Assembly (NCBI RefSeq): GCF_025356155.1
Contig: NZ_JANXUQ010000165.1
Location: 1-36,279 of the forward strand
Direction of reading: 5' to 3'
DNA length: 36,279 nucleotides
Source of the DNA: Rhodoferax sp.
GTDB lineage: Bacteria; Pseudomonadota; Gammaproteobacteria; Burkholderiales; Burkholderiaceae_C
A model generated the notes under the pieces. It was not told the origin of the DNA and made no database searches. It was given only the letters and a program-made list of their open reading frames with translations. Shown here piece after piece: positions 1 to 9,600 of the stretch. Position numbers and translations under genes: made by a program. Every line of letters begins with the position of its first letter. Position 1 is the stretch's first letter.

Positions 1-597
1 GACATCAGCCTGATAGACGCCGCCCAACTGCGCCGCCAGGTCGGCGTCGTCCTCCAAGAAAACCTACTCTTCAACCGCAGCGTGCGCGAGAACATCGCCA
101 TCACCGACCCCGCAGCCCCCATCGAAGCCGTAATGCGCGTCGCCATGCTGGCAGGCGCCCACGACTTCATCAGCGAACTGCCCGAAGGCTACGACACCAT
201 GGTCGGTGAGCAGGGTGCCAGCCTGTCGGGTGGCCAGCGCCAGCGCATCGCCATTGCGCGTGCCCTGTTCACCAACCCTCGGGTCCTGATCTTTGACGAA
301 GCCACCAGTGCGCTGGACTACGAGAGCGAGGCCATCATCCAGCGCAACATGCGCCTGATCTGCAATGGCCGCACCGTGCTCATCATCGCCCACCGCCTGA
401 GTGCTGTGCGCAACGCCAACCGCATCGTCGTCATGGACCAGGGCAATATTGTGGAGACCGGCACCCATGACCAACTGCTAGCCAAGCAAAGCGGCATTTA
501 TGCGCACCTATGGCGTATGCAAGACGGGGTGCGGCCCAGCGGCGCGGCACCCACCAACGCCAAGCCCGGTGGTAATGCGGGGGGTGTCGCAGCATGA
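1..597 (+). CDS. Type I secretion ABC transporter, C-terminal part (partial)
   Basis: The reading frame is open from the first base, so the 5' part of the gene lies outside the window. About 198 residues are visible and cover the second half of an ABC ATPase domain. The Q-loop region ([10 protein letters not shown]) comes first, followed by the LSGGQ signature with [10 protein letters not shown], the Walker B/D-loop stretch [12 protein letters not shown] and the H-loop IIAHRLSAV (His about residue 131). The Walker A motif and membrane domain are missing only because of the window edge. The ATG of the HlyD-type gene overlaps its stop codon (ATGA), which is typical of HlyB/HlyD pairs. It would be the inner-membrane engine of a type I secretion machine, probably exporting the giant RTX protein encoded downstream; that link is inferred from gene order. 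Confidence 0.93.
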   Translation, partial: DISLIDAAQLRRQVGVVLQENLLFNRSVRENIAITDPAAPIEAVMRVAMLAGAHDFISELPEGYDTMVGEQGASLSGGQRQRIAIARALFTNPRVLIFDEATSALDYESEAIIQRNMRLICNGRTVLIIAHRLSAVRNANRIVVMDQGNIVETGTHDQLLAKQSGIYAHLWRMQDGVRPSGAAPTNAKPGGNAGGVAA

Positions 598-2126
598 GCC
601 AGTCCACCCAAACCGTTCGGGCTGAGCCCGTCGAAGCCAAGGCGCCGCGCCACCCGGCCCTTGAACTGCTAGCCCGCTACAAAGCCGTCTTCGGCGCCGC
701 CTGGGCCTACCGCGCCGAGCTGGCCGGCCCCCAACGCATGGCCGATGAAGTGGCCTTCCTGCCCGCCGCCCTGAGCCTGGTCGAAACCCCCGTGCACCCC
801 GCACCGCGGCGCTTTGCCTATGCCATCATGATTCTGTTTGGTATCGCCCTGGTCTGGGCCTGTATCGGCACGGTGGACATCGTCGCCGTGGCCCCAGGCC
901 GCATCATCGTCAGCGACCGCACCAAGGTCATCCAACCGCTGGAGGCCAGCGTAGTGCGCAAGGTGTTGGTCAAAGACGGCGACCGCGTCCAGGCGGGCCA
1001 GGTGCTGGTAGAGCTAGACCCAACCATAGCCACGGCCGACAAGACCGCCGTGCAAGACCAGCTCACCGCTGCCGCATCGGAAGTGATGCGCACGGGCGTC
1101 CTGCTGCAGTTGCTATCGAATCAGAAGCAGGCTAAGCCCATTTTGCGAGGGCTAGAGGCCGATTTGCCAAAAGAGCTTTACGCCAAGACGGTCTCAAGCA
1201 GCACCGGCACCACCACCATCCCCTGGAACACGGCCGAACACGCCGCGGCCCAAGCCCAACTGCTGTCCGAATGGCAAGACATCAATGCCAAGCTGGCCAA
1301 GCTCGATGCCGAAGCCAATCGCCGCCATGCAGAGATTGGCACCGTGCAAGAGTCGGTCGCCAAGCTCAGCGCCACCGTGCCCATGGCGCAAACGCGGGAA
1401 GATGACTTCAAGAAGCTGGTGGCCCAAGGCTTTGTGTCCAGCCACATGACCCAGGACAAGACCCGTGAGCGGGTAGAGCTGGAGCGGGACCTGTCTACCA
1501 CCCAAGCCCGGTTGGCAGAGGCCCAATCCACACTGCGCGAAACCCAGCAGGCCCGTGTGGCCTACCGCATGGAAACCCAAAGACTGCTCAATGACCGCCA
1601 GGCCCAGGCGGCCAGCAAGCTGCAACAACTGGCGCAAGACCAGACCAAGGCCGCCCAGCGTGAGCGCCAAACCCAGCTCATTGCGCCGGTGGCGGGCGTC
1701 ATCCAGCAACTGGCCATCCACTCCGTGGGCGGTGTCGTTACATCTGCCCAGCCATTAATGATTGTGGTGCCCGAGAGTGCGACCGTGACCGCCGAGATAT
1801 CCATTGCCAACCAGGACATCGGCTTTGTGAATGCGGGCCAGAGTGCGGAGGTGAAGCTGGAGACCTTCTCTTACACCAAGTACGGCACGGTGACGGCAAA
1901 CGTGGACATGGTGACTGCCGATGCGGTGACGGATGAGAAGAAGGGGTCTTACTACCCGGCCACGTTGACGCTGGCCAAGAGCGACATGCTGGTCGATGGC
2001 AAGCGGGTGCATATCAGCCCGGGGATGAATATCACGGCGGAGATCAAGACGGGGCAGAGAAGGATTATTGAGTACCTGTTGTCTGCGGTGCAGAGGGCGG
2101 GGAGTGAGAGTTTGAGGGAGCGGTGA
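594..2126 (+). CDS. HlyD-family type I secretion periplasmic adaptor
   Basis: 510 residues. A cytoplasmic N-terminus of about 73 residues is followed by one membrane segment (about 74-95, [20 protein letters not shown]). Then come the first half of the lipoyl-like motif ([22 protein letters not shown]), a long alpha-helical coiled-coil hairpin, the second lipoyl half ([20 protein letters not shown]) and the beta-barrel end [21 protein letters not shown], a hallmark of HlyD proteins. It links the ABC exporter to an outer-membrane TolC channel; no TolC gene is in the window. The start overlaps the exporter stop by four bases. It is somewhat longer than the usual 430-480 residues. Part of the extra length comes from two dispersed repeats read in frame: a short palindrome in the N-terminus (613-638) and a 57-bp element (1110-1166) entering the helical region. 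Confidence 0.95.
   Translation: MSQSTQTVRAEPVEAKAPRHPALELLARYKAVFGAAWAYRAELAGPQRMADEVAFLPAALSLVETPVHPAPRRFAYAIMILFGIALVWACIGTVDIVAVAPGRIIVSDRTKVIQPLEASVVRKVLVKDGDRVQAGQVLVELDPTIATADKTAVQDQLTAAASEVMRTGVLLQLLSNQKQAKPILRGLEADLPKELYAKTVSSSTGTTTIPWNTAEHAAAQAQLLSEWQDINAKLAKLDAEANRRHAEIGTVQESVAKLSATVPMAQTREDDFKKLVAQGFVSSHMTQDKTRERVELERDLSTTQARLAEAQSTLRETQQARVAYRMETQRLLNDRQAQAASKLQQLAQDQTKAAQRERQTQLIAPVAGVIQQLAIHSVGGVVTSAQPLMIVVPESATVTAEISIANQDIGFVNAGQSAEVKLETFSYTKYGTVTANVDMVTADAVTDEKKGSYYPATLTLAKSDMLVDGKRVHISPGMNITAEIKTGQRRIIEYLLSAVQRAGSESLRER
613..638 (+). repeat. Short dispersed palindromic repeat translated inside hlyD
   Basis: The segment reads CCGTTCGGGCTGAGCCC followed by GTCGAAGCC and is translated as TVRAEPVEA near the HlyD N-terminus. 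I recall this sequence (GTTCGGGCTGAGC..GTCGAAG) as a very abundant intergenic and intragenic repeat in many proteobacteria, giving peptides such as VRPEPVEG. Only one copy is visible here, so the repeat nature rests on memory. Confidence 0.55.
1110..1166 (+). repeat. 57-bp dispersed element, copy 1 (inside hlyD)
   Basis: Starts TTGCTATCG, has AAGC at element positions 16-19 and GCGAGGGCTAGAGG at positions 36-49. It aligns without gaps to the copies at 17888, 23009, 28695 and 30471. It begins at a codon boundary and adds 19 residues ([19 protein letters not shown]) just before the adaptor's long helical region. Confidence 0.7.
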
Positions 2127-2595
2127 ACGTGATGACAAGCGAACTTCAGATACCCCAGTTTGTGGGATGCCAGCCACGCCAATGGCGTGTTACCGTGCCC
2201 GCCTCCTACAACGCAACTGACACAACCGAATCCAGACCGTGCAGATGTCACGGCACCAAGATTGATGCTCGGCAACAGTGGCCAAGCCAGCAAGAGTCTA
2301 TTAATACGATGGCTGAATTCTTATATTGCACAAGGGCTACAGCTCGATTTTATCAACACATGCTCTTGGTTCCATCGTCGCCGTGTCCTCAGTGGAAATC
2401 AACAAGCCCAAACGAAACATGCCAACCATTAGCCTATTGGCCTCGATTCAACATACTTAAACCATACGACCAACATATGAAACGCTTGCTTAAACAGGTA
2501 CCGACTCCGAGAAAAGTTTTCAACTTCGGTGCACTGCTATTGGGCCTCAATTTGATAGGCGAATGTGTCAACGGAACCAACATCAGGACCGCAGC
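2127..2595. other. AT-richer gap after hlyD, no convincing gene
   Basis: This 469-base stretch is visibly richer in A/T than its flanks. An open frame of 158 codons starting with GTG at 2123 crosses it, but its product is low in recognisable structure and rich in Cys, Pro, Gln and Thr, unlike the neighbouring proteins, so I do not call it a gene. A hairpin-capable inverted repeat CACGCC-AAT-GGCGTG-like (2175-2189) lies about 50 bases after the hlyD stop but has no T-run. The stretch may hold the promoter region for the downstream lipoprotein and RTX genes; I could not pick a promoter with confidence. Confidence 0.4.
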
Positions 2596-2760
2596 ATGAG
2601 TGCGCTTCTAATTCTCGTGGTTGGTGGTCTGTGGGGTGCCACGCCATTTTTCATCACCTACTTGTTCGCCTTCTTTATCCCCCAAAAAGGAATGCGCGCA
2701 GCGATTGGTGTTGTCGCCATGATTGGTGTCGAAAATCAACTTCTACCAGGAGCCGAATGA
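2596..2760 (+). CDS. Small hydrophobic protein of unknown function
   Basis: 54 residues beginning MSALLILVVGGLWG. An AGGA at 2585-2588 sits seven bases before the ATG, a good ribosome binding site, and this is the main reason for preferring this start and for calling the frame at all. The product has a strongly hydrophobic first half (about residues 3-27, ending FFITYLFAFFIP). A short basic turn (QKGMR) follows, then a second, weaker hydrophobic stretch (AAIGVVAMIGV). This suggests one or two inner-membrane segments. I recognise no family. It lies between the secretion genes and the lipoprotein/RTX pair, so a role as accessory or protection factor is possible, but that is only a guess from position. 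It could also be a chance open frame. Confidence 0.45.
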   Translation: MSALLILVVGGLWGATPFFITYLFAFFIPQKGMRAAIGVVAMIGVENQLLPGAE

Positions 2761-2809
2761 TCTAGCTCAGTAGATTTAAGCCACGCATCCAGACATAAAT
2801 CACGCTTCC

Positions 2810-3661
2810 ATGAAAACCAAAACCAAAACCGAGACAAGGAAATTCCTGGCCCTATTGCTGAGCATGAGCCTGCTGGGCGCTTGCACAAGCAGTCCCCACG
2901 CCGCGCAGCCCGGCGACCGCCAAGCGAAAGCCGTGGCGATGTGGCAAGAGCGATGTAAGACTGCGGGGGAAAAGATCTACAAGACGGTAGAAAATGTTGA
3001 AGGGATCTATCTGATGAAGATACGCACCACCACCAACTTTGGTGAACAGTTCAAGTTAGATGATCCCTACGGCCATGACTCCACGAACAAGGAGTACATC
3101 TTGAACTTCTTGCGGGGCTTTTATCACCAACGGAATGAGCCAATAGTTCCAGGCTCGCCGCCGCGCACGGGCTACGCCTACGTCGAAGCTCATGACCCTG
3201 CGGACGGGCAGCGGTATCGGTACACCGCAGCCAAAACAGCGGTTCGCAAGATGGATATCACGGCGCCCAACGTTCAAGTTGACCTCAAGCGCGATCCCAA
3301 TTTCGATCTGAATGTCTACGAATTTCTTCTGACCAAGGTTCCCGCACCGGGCAAGGCTCCCCGTTATGGCGTGACCTATGACGACATTTCCACGCGCGAA
3401 GAGCGAGAGTACTGGATTGCGGGTAGCTCCCTCAAAGTAATTGATCTGCAAACCAATGAAGTCATGGCCGAGCGCATTGGCTACATGGTGGATTGGGCAC
3501 AAGGCAGCCAGGCAGGATTTCGTTCGCCTTGGTTGTTTGCTGCGGATAACGCCTGCCCTGGGTTTCAATGGAATCCGAATTTCCCGGTGCGTAGAGGCGG
3601 CAGTGCGCAAGCTGGACAAACACTGATTTTTGTTGAAAAAGTTTTGAAACCATCCAAGTAA
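2810..3661 (+). CDS. Lipoprotein, candidate immunity/accessory partner of the RTX lipase
   Basis: 283 residues. A basic n-region ([10 protein letters not shown]) is followed by a hydrophobic core and the lipobox LLGAC, giving lipid attachment at Cys25 and export to the periplasmic face of a membrane. The mature part has a [13 protein letters not shown] segment, DDPYGHD, a [14 protein letters not shown] stretch, [18 protein letters not shown], and [16 protein letters not shown], ending in [11 protein letters not shown] recall lipoproteins with these motifs beside lipase-type (Tle-like) effector genes of type VI secretion loci, where lipoproteins act as immunity proteins, but I cannot verify this here. 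The gene ends only 16 bases before the RTX gene, which implies co-transcription. Immunity against the lipase head, or help with surface retention, are both inferences; the fold is not assigned. Confidence 0.88.
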   Translation: MKTKTKTETRKFLALLLSMSLLGACTSSPHAAQPGDRQAKAVAMWQERCKTAGEKIYKTVENVEGIYLMKIRTTTNFGEQFKLDDPYGHDSTNKEYILNFLRGFYHQRNEPIVPGSPPRTGYAYVEAHDPADGQRYRYTAAKTAVRKMDITAPNVQVDLKRDPNFDLNVYEFLLTKVPAPGKAPRYGVTYDDISTREEREYWIAGSSLKVIDLQTNEVMAERIGYMVDWAQGSQAGFRSPWLFAADNACPGFQWNPNFPVRRGGSAQAGQTLIFVEKVLKPSK

Positions 3662-3663
3662 TT

Positions 3664-3677
3664 TAGGGAGAGAGAAA
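3664..3677 (+). promoter_or_regulatory. Ribosome binding site of the giant RTX gene
   Basis: The purine run AGGGAGAGAG lies a few bases before the ATG at 3678, in the 16-base gap after the lipoprotein gene. It is one of the strongest Shine-Dalgarno matches in the window and fixes the start of the 4348-codon frame. Confidence 0.7.
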
Positions 3678-6600
3678 ATGGCAACACCAACCACAGCCGA
3701 ACTATTGAACTATGCTGATCTTCAAATTGCAGCGGAGGCGTTTCTGGTAAATGATGACGGCACCCTCAAAGGCAATTTGAAGAGTGCTCTGATTGAGGGA
3801 AACTTTCACAGTAGCAAATTCACCGAACCACAGGCCACCAACTTCCTCGCCCATTGGGAAGTCGTCGCCCAAAAGCCAGACACCACCACCGGCTTCAGTG
3901 GCACCCTGTTCCGCAACAAGGACACCGGCGAACTCGTCCTATCCTTCCGCTCAACCGAATTCATAGACGACGCGGCCCGCGACAACCAAGCCACCAACAC
4001 GTTGGAGCTGAAGAACACCGGTTTTGCCTGGGGCCAGCTTGCCGACATGCAAGACTGGTACACAAACACTCTCGCAAAAACCGGCGGCCCCTTGGAGGGC
4101 AAATCGTTTAGTCTCACCGGTTACAGCCTAGGTGGCCACTTGGCCACCGCCTTCAACCTGCTGAACCCCACAGCCGCTTCCAAAACTATCACCTTCAACG
4201 GCGCAGGTGTTGGCAAGATCAAGACCGGCACTCTGGCAGATGCGCTGGCGGACTTCAACGCCTTGCGGGCCGACTCCGAGCTCATCAAGTCCCGCTTCAA
4301 CGACAACGCACTTGCCGCCCAGTACAGCGAAATTCGCACCCATTTGGCCAACAAGAGCTGGACCATTGCGCAGGCTAAAACCTACCTCGACGGAGAATAC
4401 CCTCCCAGCGGTAAAACCCCGCTGGCCTTGAAGCTCTGGCACGCTCTGGACGATATCGGGACGCTGGCCGACTTGGCTGTGCGGGTGCCAAAACTGACGG
4501 CGGGCGGCACTGGCCCCGGTGCCAGTGGTCACCCCGCTGAAGTGCTGGCCAGTGACATCGCCGCATTGAACCTGGACTACCGCATGGCGGTGCAACAGGT
4601 CAGTGATAAAAGCACCTCCGCGTACCTTGTTAGCGGCGCGATCCAAGCCCTTGGCAGCAAGTCTATGTTGGGCGTGCCCACTGGCAATACCGCATTGGCC
4701 AACCAGTTCGATGTGGTGGGCGACACCACGCCATCCATGGTCTCCAACAGCCAGTGGCACTATGGCAAGGAAATACGCGTTGCCATTGAAGACCAACCCT
4801 TGCTTCGCGGTGACGTTGTGGAGGCAGTCGTGCTGGCGTCGTTGGATTATGGGAACGTGGAGTTGCTAGTCAACGGCTACGCCACTAGAGACTTCGGCGA
4901 TACGCATAGTTTGGTGTTGATGGTGGACTCGTTGAATGTGCAAAACGCAATATTGCAAATGCTGCCCAATAGTCAGCGGGAAGCTGGTGCAAGCGTCCTT
5001 AAAAAGGTAATTGAAGCAGCATCCAACATGGTGGCAAAGCGGGACAGTGACCAGGGCAAAGCCCAAGGCGATGTGTTGGAGAACACCCTCAATGCCCTGG
5101 CCGACCTAGTGCTTGGCCCCGTCTATGCCAATCAGCAAAGGCTCAAAGGCTCTCCCAGCGGTGGCACGTGGGCCAGCACCACTGATCCTGCTGGTGGCTA
5201 CACCGGGCGCGACAAGTTCTACGCCTTGCTCAAGAGCATCACGGAGAGCGACCTCTACAAGGCCGCAGCAGCAGGCACGGTGAGCTTCGAGCTGGGTACA
5301 GCGTCCAGCTTTGCCAGCGCGGCCCGGACTGACTTTGGCGCATATGCTGCGCTGTACAGCCTGAGCCCGTTTGCCTTCAAGATGGGGGATGCAACGACGG
5401 CCGACTCAACATTGGCGGCCAAGTGGGGACCGGTCTACCAAGATTGGAAAAAAGACAAAGCGACCAAGGCCGCTGGCGCTGCTGCGATCAACACGCTCAC
5501 CATTTCAGACCAATGGCTTGCAGACCGCACCTTGCTGCTTGATCGCAAGAACTACTACAACACCGCCAACGCCAGCTATGACAGCAGCAAGCCAGATGCC
5601 TATGGCCAATCGGTTGCAACGCAATACGACCTAGAAGGAATCATCTGGGAAGACCGCGAATCAGAACTAAAAATCCAACGCGGTGCTGTCATCCCTGCCA
5701 ATAACAAGCGCGTGGTGTTTGGTGCCGACGTTAGCGAAGACGACATCACCGGTGGCGGTGGTAATGACCGCCTATACGGCGGTGCAGGCGACGATGTTCT
5801 CGACGGCAAAGGCGGCGACGACTACCTAGAAGGTGGCAAAGACTTCGACACCTACACCTTCACCACCGGCTTCGGTAAAGACGTCATCGTTGACAGCGAC
5901 GGCAAAGGCAAGCTCCGGCTCGGTGAAACTAACCTCATCGGCGGCGCATACGACTCCAAACTCAAAGCCTGGACGCAAGACATTGCAGGTGACACCTACC
6001 TGTACGAAGTCAAGACCACCAGTCTCTCCGCCACCAACAAGCAACTGGTCATCCACAAGCAGGGCGATGCGGCCAACACCATCACGATCAACAATTTCGA
6101 CGAAGCCAAGGCCACCGGCACGGGTGGCTACCTGAGCATCAAACTCAACAGCACCGTCAAACTAGCCATCAACGACCAACCGGGCGTCAACTACTGGGCC
6201 ACCCACACCGATACCACCAGCCTGCTTGGCAAAGGCTCGGACGAAGTAGAAGGCGGCGGTGAAGCACTGGCCATCAGCTTGAGCGTTGGGGCCAGAGAAG
6301 GCGACACCATTACCCTGGCCATTGCCAACAACCCCGACAAATTTGACGTCATCCTGGGCAACAGCCGCGTACCCGCCAATGGCGCAGTCATCACTCTGAG
6401 CGAAGGCCAGACCGATGTGCGTATCGCGCTGGTGCAAAAGGGCGATGCATCGGCCGATATCCACGCCACCATCAGCGCCACCTACACCAGTATTGACCCC
6501 GAAGCCAACCCGCCGACGGTCAGCAACCTTTGGGGCATCAACGTCAAAGACAGCGGCGACGGCACTCGCACCTTCAACGGCGACCAGCGCCCCCAACTGG

Positions 6601-9600
6601 ACGCGTCCAACAAATACAAATGGGGCGAGACCACCTGGGCTGCAGACGGCACCCTGGTCAATGGTGTGGCAGAGGCCAACTTCAATGACGTCATTGTTGG
6701 CACCACAGGCGTAGACAAGATATTTGGTAAAGGTGGCAATGACGCCCTGGGCGGGGGCGACGGGAACGACCAGATAGATGGAGGCGATGGCGATGATCTG
6801 ATTGCCGGTGGCAATGGCAGCGACACCATCAAGGGCGGAGCGGGCAATGACGAAATCTTCAGCTCTGCTGACCTGCTGATTGGGTCGGGCATACGCAAGG
6901 TGGGCCTGCGGGTAGGCAGCGACGACACCTGGGCCATGCCCGCAGGAGACATCTTGTGGAAGAAGGGCAGCACCTGGGGCCTCTCGCAAGACTCCAATGG
7001 ACAGGTGATTTTTCCGTTCAATGGATCGTCTCATCCAGACGCTGCGGCGGATGTGATTGAAGCGGGTGACGGCGACGACGAGGTCGTGGGTGGATTGGGC
7101 GATGACCGGATTGATGGCGGTACTGGCAACGACTCTTTGACCGGCGCTGGCGGCAACGACGTTATCGACGGCAGTGACGGCAACGACTTCCTTCAGGGTG
7201 ATGGTAATAACACGCCGGGCGACTTGCTGTATACCGCTGTGGCCAACCATGGGAATGATTTCTTGGACGGTGGCAACGGCGACGACGGAATCATTGGCCA
7301 AGGCGGTGATGACATTTTGTACGGTGGCTTGGGCGATGACCAGATGCATGGCGATGACGGTCGGATCTACAACCAGTTGCCGGGTGCCAGCAACGGACGC
7401 GACTATCTGGATGGCGAAGACGGTAACGACACTATGTATGGCGGTGGCAACGATGACATCCTCTATGGTGGCACCGGTGCTGACACGATGCTGGGCGATT
7501 CAAGCGTGCTGTTGGACGGTCAAGTGTTATTGGCTGGGGAGTTCCATGGCGATGATTACATGGACGGCGAAGAAAGCGATGACGACATGAAAGGGGGCGG
7601 CAAGGACGACACCATGTTTGGCGGTACGGGCAACGATGTGATGTCGGGTGATGACGTCGACAGCGCGACCGGTGTGCAAGGCCGATACCACGGCAATGAT
7701 TATCTAGACGGAGAACAGGGTGACGACACCTTGACGGGCGGGGGCAAAGATGACGTTCTGATCGGTGGCGACGGCGCAGATATCTTGATTGGAGACGACA
7801 AGAAGGACAACCTGAGCGGGGAGTTTCATGGCAATGACACCCTGGATGGGGGCAACGGCAAGGACAGACTGTATGGAACGGGTGGAAACGATGTGCTGTT
7901 GGGTGGCGAAGGGAATGACGAGCTGCACGGTGACGCCCCTGAGAGCGACCTGGAGGGCAAGTGGCACGGCAAAGACACGCTAGACGGCGGTAACGGCGAC
8001 GACCTGCTGTTTGGCGAAGGGGGCGATGACATATTGATGGGCGGTGCCGGGAACGACAAGCTACGCGGCGACAGCCTGGTCTCGGAGTTGGCGGGCCAGT
8101 GGCACGGCAACGACACGCTGGACGGTGGCGATGGTAATGACGATTTACGGGGTGATGGCGGGAACGATACGCTGTGGGGCGGTGATGGCAACGACATTTT
8201 GGTGGGTGACTCCGAAGCTGGCGATCTAGACGCCAAATACCATGGCAACGATGTTTTGTATGGCGGTGCGGGCGATGATTACCTGTATGGCAGTGGCGGC
8301 AACGACACGCTGGACGGTGGCTCAGGCCTGAATGTTTTGAAGGGTGGTGCCGGTAACGACACGTATATGTTGCACGCCGGAGATGCCGAGGTCGTCATGG
8401 ATGCTGGTAGCGGGGTGGCAATGATCTCAACGCTCATAGATGACTCCGAGGGTACCAACACTGTGATGATCGACGCCTTGCGTGGAGACTTGACGGTTGT
8501 TGCCGGCGTTGGCGGCGAAGGTGGGTTTGCCGTGCGTTGGGCGGGCGGCACGGCAGGCGTGTACTTGCGCAACCCGGGCACGATCAATGCCTCGCAAGCG
8601 CAGTTTTCAGATGGCACAGTGATAAGTTTTGCGCAGCTGCTGGCAGATGCAGCAGGGCCCGTGGTTACTATGTATTCCACGTCACCGGGGGACACTGTGA
8701 CGGGTGGCGCGCGTGACGACGTTTTAGGAGCGTCTGGCAATTTCACCATTATCAATGGAGGGTTTGGCAACGACAAAATTAAGCTGGACGGCCAAGACCA
8801 AACCTTGCGGTACCAAAAGGGCGATGGTGTGGACCTGGTGGGGGGCAGCGGCCGCGGGGCTACTGTGGAGTTGAAGGGTGACTTCAAAGCGGCAGACTTG
8901 CATTTGGAGGTAGACGTCCAAGGCCGTGTGTTGGTAACGTTCGGTTCTGGCGCGGACGACCGCATGCGGCTGGATATGCCGCAGGCAGATGTCAGTGCAT
9001 CCACGTTGATCGACAATTTTGTGTTTGACGATGGCAGCACCTTGAGTTTTGCGGATCTGTTGGCCCGTGGCATCACCACCCGTGTGAATGGCGCACCGGT
9101 GTTGACCAAACCATTGGCGGACCAGGCGAGCCCCCCCAATGCGAACTTCAGCTACGTAGTGCCGGGCGACACGTTTTCCGATGCAGACGTAGGTGATAGT
9201 TTGACCTACTCCGCCACACTGTCAGATGGCAGTGCGCTGCCCACTTGGCTGAATTTCAACCCGGTAACCAATGTCTTCTCCGGCCTGCCGCCAGCCTTTG
9301 GTACGCTGAGCGTGCGGGTGACCGCAACAGACACGGGCAACTTGACAGCGTCCGACGTGTTTGAGCTAGTGGTGGGGTCGCAGACCCTCTACAGCCCACC
9401 CACCCAAGGCAATGACACGATCACGGGCTCTGCCTACGGTGACACCATTGATGGGCTGGGCGGTGATGATGTGATTCACGGTGCACTCGGCGACGATGTG
9501 CTGCGCGGGGGCGCTGGCATTGACGAGCTATATGGTGATGCGGGTAATGACATGCTGATTGGCGGTGCTGGCAATGGCGACCACACCCGTGGCGATAAGT

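Noticed and set aside
2123..2599. 158-codon open frame after hlyD starting with GTG
   Set aside because: The product has no recognisable features, odd composition (many Cys, Gln, Thr, Pro) and no good ribosome binding site beyond overlap with the hlyD stop. The small ORF at 2596 in another frame has better signals.
6162..7349. 395-codon open frame on the - strand opposite the RTX gene
   Set aside because: RTX repeats lack stop codons on the opposite strand in some frames, giving valine-rich repetitive shadow products; the same applies to 12678-13571.
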